Assembly: GCF_014190805.1 (NCBI RefSeq)
Contig: NZ_JACHVQ010000001.1
Coordinates: 1,364,001 to 1,428,000, forward strand
Length of the DNA: 64,000 nucleotides
Reading direction: 5' to 3'
Source of the DNA: Flexivirga oryzae
GTDB taxonomy: Bacteria; Actinomycetota; Actinomycetes; Actinomycetales; Dermatophilaceae
The first letter of the stretch is position 1. Each line of letters starts with the position of its first letter. The position numbers were made by a program, and so were the translations under genes. Below are positions 33,310-45,483 of this stretch, piece by piece. The notes under the pieces are model-generated. The model saw nothing but the letters and a program-made list of their open reading frames with translations. It did not search any database and was not told the DNA's origin.

Positions 33310-34235
33310 AGCACCTGTTGTCAGCGGCCGACCTGAGCCGCGACGAGGCCGAGCAGATCCTGGCAACGGCCGCCCAGATGCACGACGTACAGCGGCGGGA
33401 GGTCAAGAAGCTGCCGGTGCTGCGCGGGCGCACCGTGGTGAACCTGTTCTTCGAGGATTCGACCCGCACCCGATCGTCCTTCGAGATCGCCGGCAAGTGG
33501 CTGTCGGCGGACGTCATCAACGTCTCGGCGAAGGGCTCCTCGGTCAGCAAGGGTGAGTCGCTGCGCGACACGGTGATGACGGTCGCGGCCATGGGGGTCG
33601 ATGCGCTGGTCATCCGGCACCATGCGAGCGGTGCACCGTCGCAGGTCACCCAGTGGGTGGATGCCGCCGTCGTGAATGCCGGCGACGGCACCCACGAGCA
33701 CCCCACCCAGGCCCTGCTCGACGCCTACACGATGCGCTCGAAGCTCGGCGACCTCGCGGGCCGGCGGGTCGGCATCATCGGCGACCTGACCCACTCACGG
33801 GTCGTGCGCAGCAACCTGATCCTGTTGCGCACCCTGGGCGCGGAGGTCACGCTGGTGGCGCCGCCGACGCTGATGCCCAGCGGCATCGCGGACTGGGCCG
33901 GCGCGGCAGGGTTCTCGTACTCCTACGACTTCGACGAGGTGCTGCCCGAGCTGGACGCGGCGATGATGCTGCGCGTCCAGAAGGAGCGTATGACGGGAGG
34001 CTTCTTCCCCACGCCGCGCGAATACACCGTCGGGTACGGCCTGACGCGAGAACGCCTCCGAGCCTTGCCCGAACACGCGGTCATCTGTCACCCGGGGCCG
34101 ATGAACCGGGGGCTGGAGATCACCGCCGACGCGGCCGACGAAGCACGATCGCTGATCCTCGACCAGGTCTCGGCCGGGGTCGCGGTGCGGATGAGCGTGC
34201 TGTACCACCTGCTCGGAGGGGCGGAACAAGCATGA
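33306..34235 (+). CDS. pyrB: Aspartate carbamoyltransferase catalytic subunit
   Basis: PyrB joins carbamoyl phosphate and aspartate. The product is 309 residues. The carbamoyl phosphate loop is FFEDSTRTRSSFEIA; NAGDGTHEHPTQALLDAYT and the C-terminal HPGPMNRGLEI are also diagnostic. No pyrI regulatory gene follows. In Actinobacteria the next gene is an active or partner dihydroorotase, as here. It overlaps pyrR and pyrC by 4 bases each. Confidence 0.98.
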   Translation: MKHLLSAADLSRDEAEQILATAAQMHDVQRREVKKLPVLRGRTVVNLFFEDSTRTRSSFEIAGKWLSADVINVSAKGSSVSKGESLRDTVMTVAAMGVDALVIRHHASGAPSQVTQWVDAAVVNAGDGTHEHPTQALLDAYTMRSKLGDLAGRRVGIIGDLTHSRVVRSNLILLRTLGAEVTLVAPPTLMPSGIADWAGAAGFSYSYDFDEVLPELDAAMMLRVQKERMTGGFFPTPREYTVGYGLTRERLRALPEHAVICHPGPMNRGLEITADAADEARSLILDQVSAGVAVRMSVLYHLLGGAEQA

Positions 34236-35524
34236 GTGAGAGCTATCTGATCAAGGGCGCCGACCTGCTCGGTGCGGGCCGGCAGGACGTGCTGGTCGAC
34301 GACGGCGTGATCACCGAGGTCGGCCGGGTCACCGCGAAGGGCGCAACCGTCATCGACGCGGACGGGTTGGTCGCGCTGCCGGGCCTCGTCGACCTGCACA
34401 CGCACCTGCGGGAGCCGGGCAGGGAGGACGCCGAGACGGTCGCGACAGGTTCCGCCGCGGCGGCGGCCGGCGGTTACACCGCGATCCTCGCGATGGCGAA
34501 CACCAGCCCGGTGACGGACACGGCGGAAGCCGCCGAGCGGGTCTTCGACCTCGGCCGCGCCCGCGGACTGGTCGACGTCCAGCCGATCGGCGCGGTCTCC
34601 AAGGGTCTCGCGGGTGAGGAGCTCGCCGAGCTCGGCCTGATGGCACGCAGCCGCGCCGCCGTCCGGGTCTTCTCCGACGACGGGCACTGCGTGCACGACG
34701 CACGGTTGATGCGCCGGGCGCTGGAATACGTCAAGGCCTTCGGCGGTGTGGTGTCACAGCACGCCCAGGAGCCACGGCTCGCCGACAAGAGCGCGTGCTG
34801 CCACGAGGGCGAGCTGTCGGGTCGGCTCGGGCTCCCGGGCTGGCCGGGAGTGGCCGAAGAGGTGATCGTGGCGCGCGACGTGATGCTGGCGCGGCACACC
34901 GGCTCCCGGGTGCATGTCGCCCACGTGTCGACGGCCGGCTCCGTCGAAGTGATCCGCTGGGCCAAGTCGCAGGGGATCGCGGTGACGGCAGAGGTCACCC
35001 CGCACCACCTGATGCTCGACACGACCAAGCTGACGTCATACGACCCCACCTACAAGGTCAACCCGCCGCTGCGTCCGGCCGAGGACATCGCCGAGCTGCG
35101 AAAAGCCTTGGCGGACGGCACGATCGACGCGGTGGCCACCGACCACGCCCCGCATGCGCGGCACGACAAGGAGCATGCTTTCGCCGAGGCCGCGTTCGGA
35201 ATGCTCGGCCTCGAGCAGGCGCTCCAGGTCGTCAACACCGTGATGGTGCAGCCGGGTCTGCTGACCTGGGCACAGGTCGCGGAGGTCATGTCCGTGACGC
35301 CGGCCCGGATCGCGGGGCTCACCGGGCACGGCCGCCCGCTCGAGGCGGGCGAACCGGCCAACCTCACCCTGATCGACCCGGCGGCGACGGTCACGGTCGA
35401 TGGCGCCGCATCCCACTCGCTGTCGCGCAACAACCCGTGGCACGACATGACCCTCACCGGCGCGGTGCAGACCACCCTGCTGCGCGGCCGACCCACGCTT
35501 CTCGACCAGGAGGTTTCGCAATGA
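34232..35524 (+). CDS. pyrC: Dihydroorotase
   Basis: PyrC closes carbamoyl aspartate to dihydroorotate. The product is 430 residues of the amidohydrolase fold. Metal ligands are in DLHTHLREPG, and HVAHVSTAG, TPHHLMLD, KVNPPLR and ATDHAPHARHDKE follow the type I dihydroorotase pattern, so it is expected to be catalytically active. The ATG at 34232 overlaps the pyrB stop (ATGA); the longer open frame from 33653 is a shadow over pyrB. It overlaps carA by 4 bases. Confidence 0.97.
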   Translation: MSESYLIKGADLLGAGRQDVLVDDGVITEVGRVTAKGATVIDADGLVALPGLVDLHTHLREPGREDAETVATGSAAAAAGGYTAILAMANTSPVTDTAEAAERVFDLGRARGLVDVQPIGAVSKGLAGEELAELGLMARSRAAVRVFSDDGHCVHDARLMRRALEYVKAFGGVVSQHAQEPRLADKSACCHEGELSGRLGLPGWPGVAEEVIVARDVMLARHTGSRVHVAHVSTAGSVEVIRWAKSQGIAVTAEVTPHHLMLDTTKLTSYDPTYKVNPPLRPAEDIAELRKALADGTIDAVATDHAPHARHDKEHAFAEAAFGMLGLEQALQVVNTVMVQPGLLTWAQVAEVMSVTPARIAGLTGHGRPLEAGEPANLTLIDPAATVTVDGAASHSLSRNNPWHDMTLTGAVQTTLLRGRPTLLDQEVSQ

Positions 35525-36681
35525 CCGCAACCATCGACCCACTCACCGGGCGCGGTCGTGCGACCCTCGTCCTCGAGGACGGCACCGCCTTCGCCGGGTT
35601 GGCGTACGGCGCCATCGGGGAAACCTTCGGCGAGGCCGTCTTCTCCACCGGGATGACCGGTTACCAGGAGACGCTGACCGACCCCAGCTACCACCGGCAG
35701 GTCGTCGTGATGACCGCCCCACATGTGGGCAACACCGGTGTCAATGATGAGGATCCGGAGTCCAAGCGCATCTGGGTCAGCGGTTATGTCGTCCGGGACC
35801 CCGCGCTGCGGCCCTCCAACTGGCGCTCCCAGCGCAGCCTGGAGGACGAGTTGGCCGAGCAGGGTGTCGTCGGCATCTGCGACATCGACACCCGGGCACT
35901 GACCCGGCACCTGCGCGAGTCCGGGGCAATGCGGGTCGGCATCTTCTCCCGGACCGACGCGTCCGCGGACGCTCTCGCCCAGCGGGTGCGTGAACAGCCG
36001 GAGATGGCCGGCTCCGAGCTGGCGTCCGAGGTCAGCACCGACGAGGCCTACGTCGTGCCGGCTCAGGGTGAGAAGCGTTTCACCGTCGCCGCCGTCGATC
36101 TGGGCATCAAGGCGATGACGCCGCACCGGATGGCCGAGCGAGGCATCGAGGTCCATGTCCTTCCGGCGGACTGCACGTTCGAGCAGATCCAGGCGGTGCA
36201 CCCGGACGGCGTGTTCTTCTCCAACGGCCCGGGTGACCCGTCGACCGCCCCGCAGGTGACCGTGCTGCAGCAGGTCCTCGAAGCCGGGATCCCGTTCTTC
36301 GGGATCTGTTTCGGCAACCAGTTGCTGGGCCGCGCACTCGGATTCGGCACCTACAAGCTGAAGTACGGCCACCGGGGTATCAACCAGCCGGTGCTGGACC
36401 GCACGACGAACAAGGTCGAGGTCACCGCGCACAACCACGGCTTCGCCGTCGACGCGCCGCGGGACGGCGAGCCGGTCCAGGCGCCCGCGGGGGAGCAGTT
36501 CGGCCGGGTGCGCGTCTCGCACATCGGCCTCAACGACAATGTGGTTGAAGGTCTGGAATGCCTTGACATACCAGCATTTTCGGTTCAATACCATCCCGAG
36601 GCGGCAGCCGGGCCGCACGATGCGGCATACCTCTTCGACCGGTTCGTGGAGCTGATGACGTCCCAGAAGGAGAGCAACTGA
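35521..36681 (+). CDS. carA: Carbamoyl-phosphate synthase small subunit
   Basis: CarA hydrolyses glutamine and passes ammonia to CarB. The product is 386 residues. The N-terminal domain contains GEAVFSTGMTGYQETLTDPSY; the class I glutamine amidotransferase triad is complete: Cys263 in GICFGNQLLG, His358 and Glu360 in QYHPEAA. It supplies carbamoyl phosphate for both pyrimidine and arginine synthesis, which links this operon with argG elsewhere in the window. The ATG overlaps the pyrC stop; carB begins 2 bases after its own stop. Confidence 0.98.
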   Translation: MTATIDPLTGRGRATLVLEDGTAFAGLAYGAIGETFGEAVFSTGMTGYQETLTDPSYHRQVVVMTAPHVGNTGVNDEDPESKRIWVSGYVVRDPALRPSNWRSQRSLEDELAEQGVVGICDIDTRALTRHLRESGAMRVGIFSRTDASADALAQRVREQPEMAGSELASEVSTDEAYVVPAQGEKRFTVAAVDLGIKAMTPHRMAERGIEVHVLPADCTFEQIQAVHPDGVFFSNGPGDPSTAPQVTVLQQVLEAGIPFFGICFGNQLLGRALGFGTYKLKYGHRGINQPVLDRTTNKVEVTAHNHGFAVDAPRDGEPVQAPAGEQFGRVRVSHIGLNDNVVEGLECLDIPAFSVQYHPEAAAGPHDAAYLFDRFVELMTSQKESN

Positions 36682-36683
36682 CC

Positions 36684-39991
<3,308 letters not shown>

Positions 39992-39995
<4 letters not shown>

Positions 39996-40885
39996 GCGAG
40001 GGTGATCGGATGAGCGACGACATCGAGCCTTTCGGCATCCGACTCGGTGCCGCGGTCGAGGCGCACGGCCCGGTGTGTGCCGGGATCGACCCGCACCCTT
40101 CGCTGCTGGAGGCGTGGGACCTGCCGGTGTCGGTGAAGGGCCTGCGGCGTTTCGCCGAGATCGCCGTCGAGGCGTTCGGCGGCGAGGTGGCGCTGGTCAA
40201 GCCGCAGAGTGCGTTCTTCGAGCGCTTCGGCGCCGCCGGGATCGAGATCCTGGAGGATGTCCTTGCCGGGCTGCGCGAGATGGGGACGCTGAGCCTGCTC
40301 GACGTCAAACGAGGTGACATCGGCTCGACCATGCTCGCCTACGCACAGGCCTACCTCGACGACTCGTCGACGCTTCGTGCCGATGCGATCACTGTCAGCC
40401 CGTTCCTCGGGCTTGGTTCACTGGCACCGGCTTTCGATCTTGCTCGACGGACCGGGCGCGGAGTCTTCGTGCTGGCGATGACGTCGAATCCCGAGGGCGC
40501 GTCCGTGCAGCACGCGGTGTGGGACGGCGACACGGTGGGCGGCGCCATCATCGATGCGGTGTCCGAGCTGAACGCCCTGGCGCCTGCCGACGGCTTCGGT
40601 GACGTGGGCATGGTGGTGGGTGCAACCGTCGGCAAGGACATTGCCGACCTCGGCCTCACCGAGCGGCTGGTCCAGTCGCGTGCGCCGCTGCTCGCGCCGG
40701 GCGTGGGGGCACAGGGCGCGACCGTCGGTGACGTCGGGCGGGGTTTCGGCGTTGCCGCGTCGCTGGTGCTGCCCGCGACGTCCCGGGCGGTCCTGTCCGC
40801 CGGCCCGGACGTCGCAGCGCTGCGCGCAGCGCTGTCCGCGGTGCAGGAGGAGGCCTCCGGCCTGCGTCTGCGGGTCGAGCAGTGA
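39992..40885 (+). CDS. pyrF: Orotidine 5'-phosphate decarboxylase (type 2)
   Basis: PyrF makes UMP. The product is up to 297 residues, the long form of mycobacteria and myxobacteria. VCAGIDPHPSLLEAWDL, VALVKPQSAFFERFGAAG (substrate Lys) and LLDVKRGDIGSTMLAYA (catalytic D-x-K-x2-D) are diagnostic of type 2. ATG 39992 overlaps the carB stop; ATG 40010 is an alternative that gives MSDDIEPFG. No pyrD or pyrK lies in the operon; in many Actinobacteria pyrD sits between carB and pyrF, so it must be elsewhere. Confidence 0.96.
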
Positions 40886-40902
40886 CGCACGAGACGGTCT
40901 GA

Positions 40903-40923
40903 TCTACTACCCGACGTAGTAGA
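40903..40923. promoter_or_regulatory. Perfect dyad upstream of the universal stress gene
   Basis: TCTACTAC and GTAGTAGA are perfect 8-base inverted repeats with a 5-base centre (ccgac). The TACTAC/GTAGTA core resembles BlaI/MecI-family operators. It lies 66 bases before the USP start codon and 18 bases after pyrF, so it could be an operator or part of the USP promoter. No regulator gene of that family is in the window. Confidence 0.5.
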
Positions 40924-40988
40924 ATGATGGCGTGCCGACGGAGTCGAGGCTACGCTCACGGAGACGTTGGTCGGCAGCGAAGGAATGA

Positions 40989-41831
40989 GTGCTGATGATC
41001 CTTGTCGGGTATGACGGTTCACAACAATCCACTGCGGCGGTTCGCTGGGCCGCACATGCGGCCCTGCGGCGGCAGGAACCCCTGCAGATCCTCTCGGCGG
41101 TCCCGATGCCGGTGGTCTACGGCAGCGAGTTCCTCCCGGCGAGTGCCATCCAGGAGTTCGCCGAGGAGGCCTCCAAGGTCGCCGCCGACGGTGCGCGAGT
41201 CGCCCGCGAGGAAGGCGTCACCGAGGTGGAATCCCTTGGCGTCTCGGCGAACCCGGCCAATGCGCTGGTCGAGGCGTCGTCGGACGCTTCACTCGTGGTC
41301 GTGGGTAACCGAGGGCATCACCAGCTGGTCGAGACGATGCTCGGTTCGGTGGGCCACGCGGTGTCGGCGCACGCGGCGTGCCCGGTGGTCGTCGTCCGCG
41401 GCGTCGGAGTGGACCCGCTGGCGCGCGTGGTCGTCGCGTATGACGCATCGGAGCCGGCGCAACGGGCCGTCGAGTTCGCGGCGGCAGCGGCCGCCGCATC
41501 GGGTGCGTCCTTGCACATCGTCGGCGCCTGGGACGATCCGGCGATGACCTACGGTCTGCCGTCGATCGGCGACGTCAACGACATCGCGGAGGCCGTCAAC
41601 GACGACCTGCAGGCCGCGCGCAGCACCGTCCTCGCCCGGCACGCAGACCTGATGGTGACCACCGAGGTCACCCGCGGGCAGGCAGCGGTCGAGATCGCCC
41701 GCATCGCCGAGGATGCCGGACTCCTGGTGGCCGGGAGCCGTGGACGTGGCGGTTTCCGGTCGCTGCTACTGGGCTCGGTGAGCCGCCGGCTGCTCGCGAC
41801 CGCACCCTGCCCGGTCGCGGTGGTGCGCTGA
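40989..41831 (+). CDS. Universal stress protein, tandem USP domains
   Basis: A 280-residue protein with two USP domains. The ATP-binding G-x2-G-x9-G-S pattern is seen in the first domain (VVGNRGHHQLVETMLGSVGHAV) and in the second (VAGSRGRGGFRSLLLGSVSRRL), so both may bind ATP. Tandem USPs in Actinobacteria respond to hypoxia, redox and energy stress. AAGGA at about 40980 is 4-5 bases before GTG 40989; ATG 40995 is an alternative. A perfect TCTACTAC dyad lies 66 bases upstream. It is not part of the usual pyrF-mihF arrangement. Confidence 0.9.
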   Translation: MLMILVGYDGSQQSTAAVRWAAHAALRRQEPLQILSAVPMPVVYGSEFLPASAIQEFAEEASKVAADGARVAREEGVTEVESLGVSANPANALVEASSDASLVVVGNRGHHQLVETMLGSVGHAVSAHAACPVVVVRGVGVDPLARVVVAYDASEPAQRAVEFAAAAAAASGASLHIVGAWDDPAMTYGLPSIGDVNDIAEAVNDDLQAARSTVLARHADLMVTTEVTRGQAAVEIARIAEDAGLLVAGSRGRGGFRSLLLGSVSRRLLATAPCPVAVVR

Positions 41832-41846
41832 GCGCCGGTCGCCGGC

Positions 41847-42524
41847 TCAGCCGCGCAGGTGCTTGAGCGCCTCCCGGCGCGACAGTGGGCTGAGCTGCTC
41901 GTGATCGGCGACGAACCGGCGCACCCACTCCGGCTCCTGCCGGGCGTACTCCCGCAGCGCCCAGCCGATCGCCTTGCGGATGAAGAACTCCCGGTCCGCC
42001 TGGTTCGCCTCGATCACCTCGGTCAGCAACCGTGCGTCGACCCGGTTCCGCCGGCCCAGCTGGCTGATGATCGCCAACCGGCGCAACCACATGTCGTCGT
42101 GAACGCTCCAGCGGCGCACGATCCCGGCGGTATGACGAGGCTGCGCATCGTGCAGCTCCGCGATGCGGTGCGCGGTCTCGTCGACGACGTCCCACCAGGC
42201 GCCGGCGACCGCGAAATGCTCGTGCAGACCGGTCAGCTCGCGCCGGCCGCGGGCGAGCGGCATACCGACCAGCGCGAGGGCGGCATACCACTCCTCGCGG
42301 TGCGTTGCCCGATCGAACAGGGTGCGGGCGGCGTCCGCGAGCTCAGCGAGATCCGCGGGCGGCAGCTGCCTCGCGGCGGCACGCGTCAGCGTCCGCACCC
42401 GCGGCACCCGCACCCCGTAGTACGGCAGCGCCGACTTCATGTACGCCTGCATACCCGGTGCGAGCCCCGGGTCGGCGGCCCGGGCCAGCTCCGCACGGAT
42501 CAGCGCGACCAGGCTGTCGGTCAC
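41847..42524 (-). CDS. DNA alkylation repair protein, AlkD-like
   Basis: A 225-residue HEAT-like repeat protein of the AlkD family. MKSALPYYGVRVPRVRTL near the N terminus, WWDVVDETAHRIAELH, WSVHDDMWLRRLAIISQL and FIRKAIGWALREYARQEPEWVRRFV are the conserved repeats; the WD of WWDVVDE and the later basic helix match the lesion-binding face of AlkD, a glycosylase for N3- and N7-alkylpurines. GTG 42524 is the start. It converges with the USP gene, and the small membrane protein gene lies 3 bases upstream on the same strand, so those two form an operon. Confidence 0.87.
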   Translation of the reverse strand: MTDSLVALIRAELARAADPGLAPGMQAYMKSALPYYGVRVPRVRTLTRAAARQLPPADLAELADAARTLFDRATHREEWYAALALVGMPLARGRRELTGLHEHFAVAGAWWDVVDETAHRIAELHDAQPRHTAGIVRRWSVHDDMWLRRLAIISQLGRRNRVDARLLTEVIEANQADREFFIRKAIGWALREYARQEPEWVRRFVADHEQLSPLSRREALKHLRG

Positions 42525-42527
42525 GGG

Positions 42528-42806
42528 TCAGCGACGCCGGCCGAACAGGAAGTAGGCGGCAGGCAGCAACCCGGCGGAGTTGACGACCGGAAGTGCGACC
42601 GCCCATGCCACCTTCGGGCCGCGCACCGCATCGGCCGGGCGGCGAGCGAGGTCGATGACCGCGGCCGTCTTGGCCGCGGTGTCGATCGCTGCCGCTGCCA
42701 CCGCGAGCCGTCGCTGCAGCGGGGAGAGGGCACGCCACTTCTGGGTGAGGCGCGCCGGAGCGCGGGTGTCGACGAGGTCCGCGGTGCCTCGATTGTCGGA
42801 AGCCAT
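42528..42806 (-). CDS. Small membrane protein of unknown function
   Basis: A 92-residue protein with a basic N-terminal part (LTQKWRALSPLQRRL), a first hydrophobic stretch (AVAAAAIDTAAKTAAVIDLA) and a second (VAWAVALPVVNSAGLLPAAYFLFG) followed by RRR. This looks like a small two-helix inner-membrane protein; no family is recognised. It is followed 3 bases later by the AlkD-like gene and is divergent from mihF, with 133 bases between starts. Confidence 0.65.
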   Translation of the reverse strand: MASDNRGTADLVDTRAPARLTQKWRALSPLQRRLAVAAAAIDTAAKTAAVIDLARRPADAVRGPKVAWAVALPVVNSAGLLPAAYFLFGRRR

Positions 42807-42840
42807 CCCTCACGGTAACCGCTCGACATGACACCCCTCG

Positions 42841-42870
42841 TTGCCGAACCGCGCGGACAGTCGCTAGGTT
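42841..42870 (+). promoter_or_regulatory. Putative promoter of mihF
   Basis: TTGCCG (42841-42846) and TAGGTT (42865-42870) are separated by 18 bases, a plausible SigA-like promoter, about 70 bases before the mihF start. Confidence 0.5.
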
Positions 42871-42939
42871 CGCTGGAGTGCGGGTCGAACCGCACGGACA
42901 CCGAGTTCCTCCCATCGGACACACGCAGGAGAAAGACAC

Positions 42940-43266
42940 GTGGCCCTACCGCAATTGACGCCGGAACAGCGCGCTGAGGCACTCGCCAAGGCGGCAGCGG
43001 CGCGACGAGAACGGGCCGAGGTCAAGAACCGCCTGAAGTATGCCCAGGGTTCGCTGCGCGAGGTGATCGACGCGGGCAAGGACAACGAGGTCATCGGCAA
43101 GATGAAGGTTTCCGCCCTGCTGGAGTCGCTGCCGGGGGTCGGCCGGGTCCGGGCCCGGCAGATCATGGCCGAGATCGGCATCGCGGAGACCCGCCGGGTG
43201 CGGGGGCTGGGCGCCAACCAGGTGCAGCGGCTGCTGGAACACTTTGAGCAGGACGGGGATTCGTGA
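42940..43266 (+). CDS. mihF: Actinobacterial integration host factor
   Basis: A 108-residue nucleoid protein of the mIHF family, which is unrelated to proteobacterial IHF. PQLTPEQRAEALAKAAAARRERAEVKNRLK is the N-terminal helix; KVSALLESLPGVGRVRARQIMAEIGI contains the helix-two-turn-helix DNA-binding segment; the end is RVRGLGANQVQRLLEHF. GTG 42940 follows CAGGAGA at 42926. It overlaps gmk by 4 bases, the usual mihF-gmk-rpoZ arrangement. Confidence 0.96.
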   Translation: MALPQLTPEQRAEALAKAAAARRERAEVKNRLKYAQGSLREVIDAGKDNEVIGKMKVSALLESLPGVGRVRARQIMAEIGIAETRRVRGLGANQVQRLLEHFEQDGDS

Positions 43267-43916
43267 CCGCAGCGGCGCAACCCGACAGCGGTCAGGAGAC
43301 CGCTCCGAAGAACTGCGCTCCGTTGGTCGTACTCGCCGGTCCGACCGCCGTCGGCAAGGGCACCGTGTCGGCATACATCCGTGAGCACTACCCTGAGGTC
43401 TGGCTGTCGGTCTCGGCGACCACGCGGCCGGCCCGCCCGGGGGAGGTCGACGGCAAGCACTACCACTTCATCAGCCAGCAGCGGTTCGACCGGATGGTTG
43501 CCGAGGGCGAGTTCCTCGAGCACGCGGTCGTCCACGGCCGGGCCAGTTACGGCACGCCCCGCGGGCCGGTGCTGCGAGCCGCAGCCGAGGGAAAACTGCC
43601 GTTGCTGGAGATCGACCTGCAGGGCGCGCGACAGGTCCGGGAGCAGATGCCGGAGGCCTACTTCGTGTTCCTGGCACCGCCCAGCTGGGACGAACTCGTG
43701 CGGCGACTGGTCGGGCGGGGCACCGAAAGCGCGGCCGAGAGGGAGGTCCGGCTGGCCACCGCCCGCCGGGAGCTGGCGGCCCAGGAGGAGTTCGACACGA
43801 CCATCGTCAACGACGATGTTCGGCGTGCGGCCGAGGAACTCGTACAATTGATGCAGCAGCATGTCTGCGCCGCCCCGGGTGGCGCTCGTGCTGACGGTCA
43901 AACACCCACCAACTAG
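43263..43916 (+). CDS. gmk: Guanylate kinase
   Basis: Gmk phosphorylates GMP. The product is 217 residues. The P-loop is AGPTAVGKGT (residues 25-34), where most family members have SGPSGVGKG/S; the Thr is usual in actinobacterial copies. GMP-binding segments SATTRPARPGEVDGKHYHF, EHAVVHGRASYGTPRGPV and LLEIDLQGARQVR are present. The C-terminal tail after VQLMQQHV is long and proline-rich and may not be folded. GTG 43263 overlaps the mihF stop. Confidence 0.96.
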   Translation: MTAAAQPDSGQETAPKNCAPLVVLAGPTAVGKGTVSAYIREHYPEVWLSVSATTRPARPGEVDGKHYHFISQQRFDRMVAEGEFLEHAVVHGRASYGTPRGPVLRAAAEGKLPLLEIDLQGARQVREQMPEAYFVFLAPPSWDELVRRLVGRGTESAAEREVRLATARRELAAQEEFDTTIVNDDVRRAAEELVQLMQQHVCAAPGGARADGQTPTN

Positions 43917-43932
43917 AAGCGAGATTTTCTTC

Positions 43933-44196
43933 GTGTCTGGCACCAAGGCTGCCCCCGAGGGCATCACCAACCCGCCGATCGACGACCTGCTGCAGGTCGC
44001 CGACTCCAAGTACGCGCTGGTCATCTACGGCGCCAAGCGGGCGCGGCAGATCAACGCCTACTACTCGCAGCTGTCCGAAGGCCTGCTGGAGTATGTCGGG
44101 CCGCTCGTCGACAGCCAGGTCAACGACAAGCCGCTGTCGATCGCGCTGCGTGAGATCAACGATGGACTGCTGTCGATCGAGCAGGTCGAAGCCTAA
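43933..44196 (+). CDS. rpoZ: RNA polymerase omega subunit
   Basis: An 87-residue omega subunit. GITNPPIDDLLQVADSKYALVIYGAKRARQINAYYSQL is the conserved core that contacts the RNA polymerase beta' C terminus, and LSIALREINDGLLSIEQVEA is the C-terminal helix typical of Actinobacteria. GTG 43933 is chosen because the family begins MSGT...GITNPPID; an ATG at 43861 would overlap the gmk tail and add 24 unconserved residues. Confidence 0.95.
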   Translation: MSGTKAAPEGITNPPIDDLLQVADSKYALVIYGAKRARQINAYYSQLSEGLLEYVGPLVDSQVNDKPLSIALREINDGLLSIEQVEA

Positions 44197-44209
44197 GTCT
44201 CCCCGCTCC

Positions 44210-45418
44210 ATGCGCATCGTTCTCGGCGTCAGCGGGGGTATCGCCGCCTACAAGGCATGCCTGCTGCTGCGCCGGTTCACCGAGTCGGGTCACGACGTCA
44301 CCGTCGTCCCGACCGCGTCCGCACTCAACTTCGTCGGGGCGCCCACCTGGTCCGCGCTGTCCGGCAAACCCGTCGCCGACGACGTCTGGACCCGGGTCGA
44401 GGAGGTTCCGCACGTCCGGCTCGGCAAACAGGCCGACCTCGTCGTGGTGGCACCGGCCACCGCCGACCTGATCGCGAAGGCGGCACACGGCCTGGCCGAC
44501 GACCTGCTGACCAACACCCTGCTGACCGCCCGCTGCCCGGTCGTCATCGCGCCCGCGATGCACACCGAGATGTGGCTGCACCCGGCGACCGTCGCCAACG
44601 TCGCAACGCTGCGCGAACGCGGCGTGCACGTCATGGACCCGGCGTCGGGGCGGCTCACCGGTGCCGACACCGGCCCCGGCCGGCTGCGGGAACCCGCCGA
44701 GATCGCCTCCTACGCACTGGGTTTGGTACAGCCCGCCGAGGGGTCGCTGAGTGGCCGGCACGTCGTGGTCTCCGCCGGCGGCACCCGGGAGCCGATCGAC
44801 CCGGTGCGTTTCATCGGCAACCGGTCGAGCGGGAAGCAGGGTTACGCGCTGGCTGCCGTCGCCGCGCGGCGCGGTGCGCGCGTCACCCTGGTCAGCGCCA
44901 ATGCCGCGCTTGCCGTCCCGGACGGTGTCGACCTCGTCGAGGTCGAGACGACCGTCCAGCTGCAGGAGGCCGTGACCGCTGCGGGCAAGGACGCGGACGC
45001 GGTCGTCATGGCGGCGGCGCCGGCGGACTACCGCTCTGCGGCATACACCGACCACAAGATCAAGAAGACCGGGAGCGGCGACGACCTCGTGCTGCAACTG
45101 GTCGAGAACCCCGACATCGTCAAGGGGCTGGTGGCGGCGCGCGGCGCGGCCACCGCACCGGTCATCGTCAGTTTCGCGGCCGAGACCGGTGACGCCACCG
45201 GCTCGGTCATGGACCATGCGCGTGCCAAGTTCGCGCGCAAGGGCAGTGATCTGCAGGTGGTCAACGAGGTCGGGCCGGGTGTGACGTTCGGCCAGGACGA
45301 GGCCGTCATACACATCCTGAGCCGTGCGGGCGACGAGACCACGGTGGGTCCGGCCGACAAAGTGACGTTGGCCGCAGCCATCTGGGACGCCGTCGAGCAC
45401 CAGTTGGAAACCGTCTAA
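44210..45418 (+). CDS. coaBC: Bifunctional phosphopantothenoylcysteine decarboxylase / phosphopantothenate-cysteine ligase
   Basis: A 402-residue CoA-synthesis enzyme. The N-terminal CoaC flavoprotein domain contains LGVSGGIAAYKACLLLRRF, the HVRLG segment with its active-site His, and APAMHTEMW. The C-terminal CoaB domain begins GRHVVVSAGGTREPIDPVRFIGNRSSGKQGYALA and carries the dimer and CTP-binding stretches AAPADYR and HKIKKTG. ATG 44210 gives MRIVLGVSGG, the family start. It follows rpoZ, its usual neighbour in Actinobacteria. Confidence 0.96.
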   Translation: MRIVLGVSGGIAAYKACLLLRRFTESGHDVTVVPTASALNFVGAPTWSALSGKPVADDVWTRVEEVPHVRLGKQADLVVVAPATADLIAKAAHGLADDLLTNTLLTARCPVVIAPAMHTEMWLHPATVANVATLRERGVHVMDPASGRLTGADTGPGRLREPAEIASYALGLVQPAEGSLSGRHVVVSAGGTREPIDPVRFIGNRSSGKQGYALAAVAARRGARVTLVSANAALAVPDGVDLVEVETTVQLQEAVTAAGKDADAVVMAAAPADYRSAAYTDHKIKKTGSGDDLVLQLVENPDIVKGLVAARGAATAPVIVSFAAETGDATGSVMDHARAKFARKGSDLQVVNEVGPGVTFGQDEAVIHILSRAGDETTVGPADKVTLAAAIWDAVEHQLETV

Positions 45419-45483
45419 GATCCGAAGCGGTCCTGCGACATCGCCGGGCCAGCCAGCAGCCGCTGCACACGAAGGAGCAACCT

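Noticed and set aside
45419..45483. Possible SAM riboswitch before metK
   Set aside because: Only 65 bases, without any SAM-I, SAM-II or SAM-IV core motif.
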